Positions 58,817 to 64,000 of a stretch of DNA of 64,000 nt are shown one piece after another. Below the pieces are notes generated by a model. That model was given only the letters and a program-made list of their open reading frames with translations. It made no database searches and was not told the origin of the DNA. Both the position numbers and the translations under genes were made by a program. Source of the stretch: Toxonevra muliebris (lineage: Eukaryota > Arthropoda > Insecta > Diptera > Pallopteridae); assembly GCA_963691655.1 (NCBI GenBank), contig OY829329.1, positions 54,511,408 to 54,575,407 on the forward strand, in the 5' to 3' direction. Every line of letters begins with the position of its first letter. Position 1 is the stretch's first letter.

Positions 58817-60016
58817 TATATAAAATAGAGTTCTGTTAAATGTTTAGTCCTAATCGGTTTCTATATTATGCAACGGATTGTCATGAAATTTAGTATGTAA
58901 TTGCTTTGGACATTTGTCGAGTTAAGTCTATATTTATTTTAAGTTAATTTCAAATAGTTTCTTTAAAATAGACCATTATTTGTACCAAAGTCAGCTTTTT
59001 TATAAAATTTAGCTACTTAATGTAAAATGCTGCTTAAACTATAAGAAGTACATACAAATTATGTACAGAAAGATTACAGATCTTATCGTTTGCTAAAATA
59101 AAGTCAGTGGTGGTATATATCTAAAGTTAATGGTTTACCTGTAAAATGCATTTTTATGTTCCCCTTACATTTGTTATTGTAAATATTTATGTTTTTCCTA
59201 GAACCAAAACCAAATATTTTTTTACTTCGCTCGCTGTGATTTCCACCACACAAACACAAAGCAGAAAAGAATGCGTATGAGCTTTGCGTTTGAAATTTTT
59301 TTTCATTTGCATGAGTGTAACTACATATTACTAATTTGATCACAATATTTCATAGTGGTGTATGGATGAGTTGGTTAGAAGGGAAGGTAAAGTAGTGGAT
59401 GTAGTGGATGCTTCCCTTCTATTTTCTTTACCAAAGTATTACCATTTGCTGTAACAGAATCTCCACTACCACTCCACCTAATTTCGCTGATATCAAGGAT
59501 TTCGATGTTATAGTCAGCCATTTGTTTCTCAAGTTGTGCTAGTTTTGACGCTTGAAGAAGTGTTCTTTCAATTCATTGTGCTATTCATGTCCTTTTTCGT
59601 GCGTAAATCTCGTCATCATTCGAGTTCCATTATATCCGAGGCCGTACTTTGTTTCTTTAATCATTTTGTTATCATGGGCAGGTGATTGGCCTACCGCAGA
59701 CGATCCTGAGTTGATGAATTGAGAATCAGCGTTTTTACCAAACTTTTGTTGTTGTGCACCTGGTTTGTGTCAAGGCTGGCATTTTTACAGATTTACTGTT
59801 GTGTGGTGAACGTGGGGGATTTCATAGTTTCATGCCATTACTGTCAAGATTCCATTCCCCATAATGGACGTCGCTACTGCATTTATGTTCTTTTATACAG
59901 TCGCCTTGCTATACGCAGAAGGGGATATTTTTTATATGAGATAGTCTTTTGGGCTATTGGTTATATTTGAAATTTTAATAACATGAAAAATGTTTTTTTA
60001 AGAAGAGCATCCGGTC
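58817..60016. other. Non-coding DNA
   Basis: No gene recognised. An 83-codon frame near 59719 has hydrophobic stretches and several cysteines but no ATG start or family signature. Confidence 0.45.
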
Positions 60017-60100
60017 ATGTCCTTGCCGGGAATCGAACCTGGAACACCTGAGATGATAGTCTAGCACGCTGCCACTAGACCACCGAGGCGACTATTTTTT
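60017..60100 (-). mobile_element. tRNA-like SINE head
   Basis: The minus strand has GGTCTAGTGGCAGCGTG (A-box region) and the consensus B box GGTTCGATTCC. Acceptor and anticodon stems pair poorly, so I read it as a SINE head of the same type as 52097-52200, not a tRNA gene. Confidence 0.65.
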
Positions 60101-60347
60101 AGCTGTGTCTTAAAAATTTCTTCAAAAAGTTGTGAGAGTTTGGATCGACAAATTTACATCAAGATTGAAAAATCGGCTAATTCTAATCATTTTCAAGTAA
60201 ATTTTCTTTGTACTCAATGGGTTAAACACTATTAAACATATTTTATCGCTCGTTGCCGTTTCGCCATGCCTATCGCATCGTTAAATGTGATAAATTCACT
60301 TTTTAATGTACTGTAAACATTTTCATTTAATTAATAATGTAATTTCC

Positions 60348-60356
60348 TATATAAAG
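60348..60356 (+). promoter_or_regulatory. Kunitz copy-5 TATA box
   Basis: TATATAAAG 77 bp before the ATG, in a block nearly identical to that of copy 2 over about 100 bp. Confidence 0.8.
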
Positions 60357-60424
60357 CACATAAATTTTAGGAAAACAAAGTTATAGTTTTCAAAACGTTA
60401 ACAAAATTAGTAATAGAAATCAAA

Positions 60425-60775
60425 ATGAGTAAGAAATTGTGTTTAGTTTTCGCTTTCGTTGCGGTTTTGCTTATTATGGCCAATGAAACAGCCGGCGCTG
60501 AAAGACCTGGTTTGCATATCTATACTCTTGAATACATACTACTTTTTTAGACTTCATTTTTATTCACACATATTTCTTCTTCTTCAATAGTAATCTGCTC
60601 CCAGCCACATGCAAATGGAAAAGGATGGTGTAAAATGTTTCTGTATGGATTTTGGTATAATGCTGGTTCGGGTAAATGCGAACAATGGAGAAGTGCGGGC
60701 TGTGAAATAGGTGCAGGACAGAAATTCCAATATAGAGAGAATTGCATTAAAACATGTATAACCGGTTTTAAATAA
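60425..60775 (+). CDS. Kunitz-like secreted inhibitor peptide, copy 5 (type A)
   Basis: Intact 89-aa peptide with the same two-exon structure as copy 1: exon 1 60425-60509, 81-bp phase-1 intron, exon 2 60591-60775. The signal peptide core is LVFAFVAVLLIM. The six cysteines have the 10-15-7-13-3 spacing. The P1 residue is Lys43, suggesting a trypsin-like target. The first Gly of the usual GGC before the fourth cysteine is Ala (SAGC), and the stretch between cysteines four and five (KFQYREN) has little in common with copy 1. It has the conserved TATA block, unlike copy 1. Confidence 0.9.
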
Positions 60776-62325
60776 ATACGTGAAGAAAAGTTCTCTGAAT
60801 TAGTATGGTAGAGCTACAACTTCTTAAACAATGCTTTGGGAATATTGTGCCAAGCCGAGTAATTCTTTTATTCTTGTGAAGTTCTGAAACTTTGAGTTTG
60901 ATGTTTCCTAGGAAATGTTGGTAAAGGATCTTAGAGTGTTTCACATTTGATCAAGAAAACAATTTGCTGTAAGAAATCTTATTTAGAGCTCTGATATTCT
61001 TTTGGTTTTCATTCAACAAGAATTTCAAATGCATTCCAAAGTGAGGCAAAGTGGGTGGAGTTTTTATTAATTTATTAAATAGGGAAGTGAAAAAACTGGA
61101 GTTTGAAATTTTAATTACACTATGTCACAGAATTTGACTTACAAAATTTATTCTATATATAGTTAGATTGGTTTCCATCACCAGATGATCCTTTAGAAAC
61201 GATTAAATTACGTAAAGGCTAAAAAGGGAGATAATGATGGCGTTTGGAAGCTGAGGAGCATGTGGTCTATATTAAAATGGTCTCTACAATCATCTTTTTA
61301 TAATAATAGCCCAGTCGGTAGAGGAAAAATACACCAAAAGTTCATAAAAATTGTTAACTGCGATTTTTTTTAGTAATCGTTAGTGGGGGTATGATAGATA
61401 GAAAAACCACAAAAATCAGTCCTGGGGTTGCAAAGGGGTTGAATTTCTGAGTGCGGAGTCTATAGGAAAAATTGAATTACTCGAAAACCAAACAAGCTAG
61501 GAAGAAAAATCAAAAATAATTTTGAAGAGGATATAAAGTTCAACATCCTCTGCCACTTTTATTGACAACGAATAATTTTTTGTATACAAAACCTGTTGGT
61601 TTTTACTACTTTTACTATTTGCAGGCCTATTAAAAATAACTGGTTTCACTATATGTTATAAATTTATTATCTTTTAGTTCAAGACATTACTTCTGAAAAT
61701 CCTGTAAAAGTTAGAAATAAAAAAATTCACATTTAGCGATTTTATCAGCAAATTAAAGTTGGTCAAATTTTTGGCGATTTTTTGTTGGTAATCAACTAAG
61801 TTACAGGCTTATAAGTGCGCAAAGGTACGTAAAACCGGTTTTTTAATGGTAATTCAAGATTTTGGGGGTGTTTGGAAAATTTCACACACAGACTCTTGTT
61901 TTATTCGACAAGACCTACAAGAAAAATTGTATCATTTCCCAGGTATTTTTTACTGTCGCTACACGGTGTCGCTATTTGTAGAAAACTTAAGATTTTATTA
62001 AGAAAATAATAAATGTTCCTCAGTGGCTTCGAAACGCTCACTGGTTGCTCTATGGTTAGTAAATTATGTAACTGGGTATTTTTACCCTGAAGTTTGATCA
62101 TTTTAAAATAGGTTGTGATTTCTAACTACATTATGGATATGATATTTATCTAATAAAAGCTATTTAAATGAGAATGCTCAATTAAATGAAATTAATTTCA
62201 TTACCACATTAATTGTTATCTGATTATTTTTTCTGGATTAACGCCGCATAACCAAAAATGTAAAAATATAAATAATGTAACCGAATGTGGTGATTTCATA
62301 GTTCTACTCAAAAATTCAAAACAAA
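60776..62325. other. Kunitz 3' flank and spacer to the serpin
   Basis: 60800-61045 is homologous to the 3' flanks of copies 1 and 3 (TTGTGCCAAGCCGAGTAA, GAAGTTCTGAAACT, TTTAGAGCTCTGATATTC). The remaining 1.2 kb has no recognised feature. Confidence 0.6.
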
Positions 62326-63900
62326 ATGTTAAAATCAAGTAAGTATAGTGCTAGTAAAAATGAAATATATAGCTCGTTTCAACTGAGTTGCCTATTGAGA
62401 GAATTTAATTAACTGTTATTTAGACCAGAATTTGATAAAAACTATTAACAATTGATAGAACTTCGTGGAATATTCTCGATTTCAGCACCTTCTCTTTCTA
62501 CTTCAAGTTATCAACTCTTTTGAAACGAGCTACTTAATTAATAAGAGTTTTTCTACTAAAACGGTAACTTCTTTTTCCAGTGCTTTTCTTTATCCTACTA
62601 CTGAACTCTCTCTTCAACATCATTGCACAAGAACTGAGTTTTACTCCAGGTCGCTATGAATTTGCTATAGAACTTTTTAGAAATATTTCCAGCACAAAGT
62701 TTCGTGAGAATTTATTAATATCACCTGCATCGATACAGACAGCCATGGTATTGCTTTATATGGGATCTAATGGGAATAATGAAATTGAGCTGCGCAAATG
62801 TTTGCACCTAGAAAGTTTCAAATTTAAGGAAATAATTTCCGATGATTATGTAAAATTTTTAAATATGGCAACGAAAAATGAAATGTGTCAATTGGATATA
62901 GCAAATCGTATTTTCGTGAAAAAAGAATTGAAGGTGCAAGCAGAATTCAATGAACTTGCTGAAAAATATTTTCATTCTGGCGTCGAAGCAGTCGATTTTT
63001 TACGAAAAACTGAAACTGCCAAACTCATAAACGATTGGGTTAGATTGAAAACTCATGGAAAAATTACGGAAATAACTCAAGCGGGAAATTTTGATAATGA
63101 TACTCAAATGGTGATATTGAATGCTATGTATTTGAAGGCTCAATGGTTGTTTCCTTTTAGTAAAATGATGACTGAAAACCTTGAGTTCTCTGTGACTCCA
63201 AGAAAGAAATCAATGGCATTGACAATGACACGCTGGGGCACACAGGTGCGTCATGTTACGTTTCCTGATTTAGGTGCCACCGCAATTGAGTTACCATATA
63301 ATAACAGCAATTTAAGAATGTTAATCTTTAAACCGAATAATATAGTCGGTCTAAGAAAGTTGGAACGAAGCTTGAAAATGGAACATTTGATGGCGTTTCC
63401 CAAGACATTGGAACCACGAATTGTAAATATTCGTTTGCCAAAATTTCAAATGGGATACAAAACCGAATTGAAAGAGACTTTAAAGAAAGTAAGTGTTAAA
63501 AAACTGTTAACTGTTTATAACTAATATTCTCATATATGTATATATATTATTTCTTCGATTCCAGATGGGCATGAAAGACACATTTAACCCTCGATTGTCT
63601 GACTTTAAAAAAATATTCGAAAATGACGTGAATCCAGCAATATCAGAGGTTATACACAAGACATTCATTGATGTGAACGAGGTCGGTACCGATGCAGCTG
63701 CTGCTACGCGTAAGAAAATATTGGCAAGAAGTTGCCAAATTTATTCATGATCAAATTAAAATGCATACTTTATAGTAATTCAAATGAACCGCTTTGTCCC
63801 CTTGGGTCAACCAATTGACTTCTATGTGAATCATCCGTTCTTATTTGTGATCAGCGATGAGTACGCTGTATACTGGATTGGGCACGTCGTCGAATTGTGA
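62326..63900 (+). CDS. Secreted serpin (serine protease inhibitor)
   Basis: Complete serpin of about 396 aa in four exons: 62326-62338, 62581-63488, 63565-63709 and 63776-63900. All introns are GT-AG and the frame is kept throughout. The 13-bp first exon (M-L-K-S plus one base) is chosen because its strong GTAAGTA donor joins the acceptor at 62579-62580 to restore an ATG and a signal peptide (core LFFILLLNSLF). Serpin signatures are SPASIQTAMVLLYMGSNG, INDWV with THGKI, VILNAMYLKAQW, and the hinge NEVGTDAAAAT (345-355). The C-terminal strand NHPFLFVISD follows, with WIGHVVEL at the end. Ala/Thr at P14-P8 is the pattern of inhibitory serpins. Counting from the hinge, P1 is Phe362 or Arg361; the loop is about three residues longer than in alpha-1-antitrypsin. 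Intron 3 (66 bp) lies directly after the hinge. Confidence 0.93.
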
Positions 63901-64000
63901 ATTGAAGTGGGTAAATGAATTAAGGATTTGTGTCGTTGCAGGAAATATATTGAAATTTAGCCTACTATAAAATCACAGTTTCGATAAATATTTATTCGCA
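63901..64000. other. Serpin 3' flank to window end
   Basis: Too short to judge. No AATAAA is seen, and further serpin exons could lie beyond the window. Confidence 0.4.

Noticed and set aside
60017..60100. tRNA gene on the minus strand
   Set aside because: A perfect B box is present but the acceptor and anticodon stems do not pair, and similar heads occur in the SINEs of this window.
63565..63750. Serpin ending in a short RKKILARSCQIYS tail
   Set aside because: That tail is intron read-through. A good donor at 63710 and acceptor at 63775 join in frame to a standard serpin C-terminus.

Overview
The window is AT-rich nuclear DNA from a higher fly. It has spliced genes with GT-AG introns, large non-coding stretches and very dense, mostly decayed transposons. 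The insect-type lipase, the serpin, the small secreted Kunitz-like peptides and the mariner, Tc1, Jockey-type and tRNA-derived SINE families all fit a brachyceran dipteran. I cannot name a species. There are no bacterial operons, CRISPR arrays or rRNA, and no tRNA I would trust as functional.

Only five protein genes look intact. (1) A minus-strand neutral/acid lipase of the LIPA family (27741 to 25140) has four exons and encodes about 413 aa. A truncated copy of its promoter and first codons lies just upstream (28095-28217), and a decayed second copy lies at 34190-35380. (2-4) Three small secreted Kunitz-like inhibitor peptides lie on the plus strand at 37850, 54621 and 60425, each with two exons. 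They belong to a five-copy cluster whose other two members (41177 and 43267) are pseudogenes. (5) A complete plus-strand secreted serpin occupies 62326-63900, with four exons and about 396 aa; its reactive loop is split by a 66-bp intron.

Layout. 1-25 kb is a gene desert with LINE remnants (2.2, 8.7, 11.3 and 18.8-19.9 kb), a deleted mariner (3.0-3.9 kb), a TTAA-flanked element containing a hAT-type MITE (13.0-14.6 kb), a mosaic element ending in GGGTGATT-type repeats (15.2-16.6 kb), a 9-bp minisatellite (20 kb) and an unassigned repeat full of GTAGAAA-like units (21.8-23.4 kb). 25-36 kb holds the lipase locus with LINE remnants, a Tc1 element containing a composite SINE, and foldback elements. 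37.8-61 kb is the Kunitz cluster, arranged A-B-A-B-A by intron type and interrupted by MITEs, LINE fragments and SINEs. 62.3-64 kb is the serpin.

Biologically, the Kunitz peptides and the serpin are all predicted secreted protease inhibitors, as found in dipteran male accessory gland or saliva; that tissue assignment is inference. The Kunitz genes look fast evolving. Between copies 1 and 5 the inhibitor exon differs more than the intron, the residue after the second cysteine (P1) is Arg, Leu or Lys in the intact copies, and two copies are dead. Several transposon insertions are unusually well documented by target-site duplications or by empty sites in paralogues.
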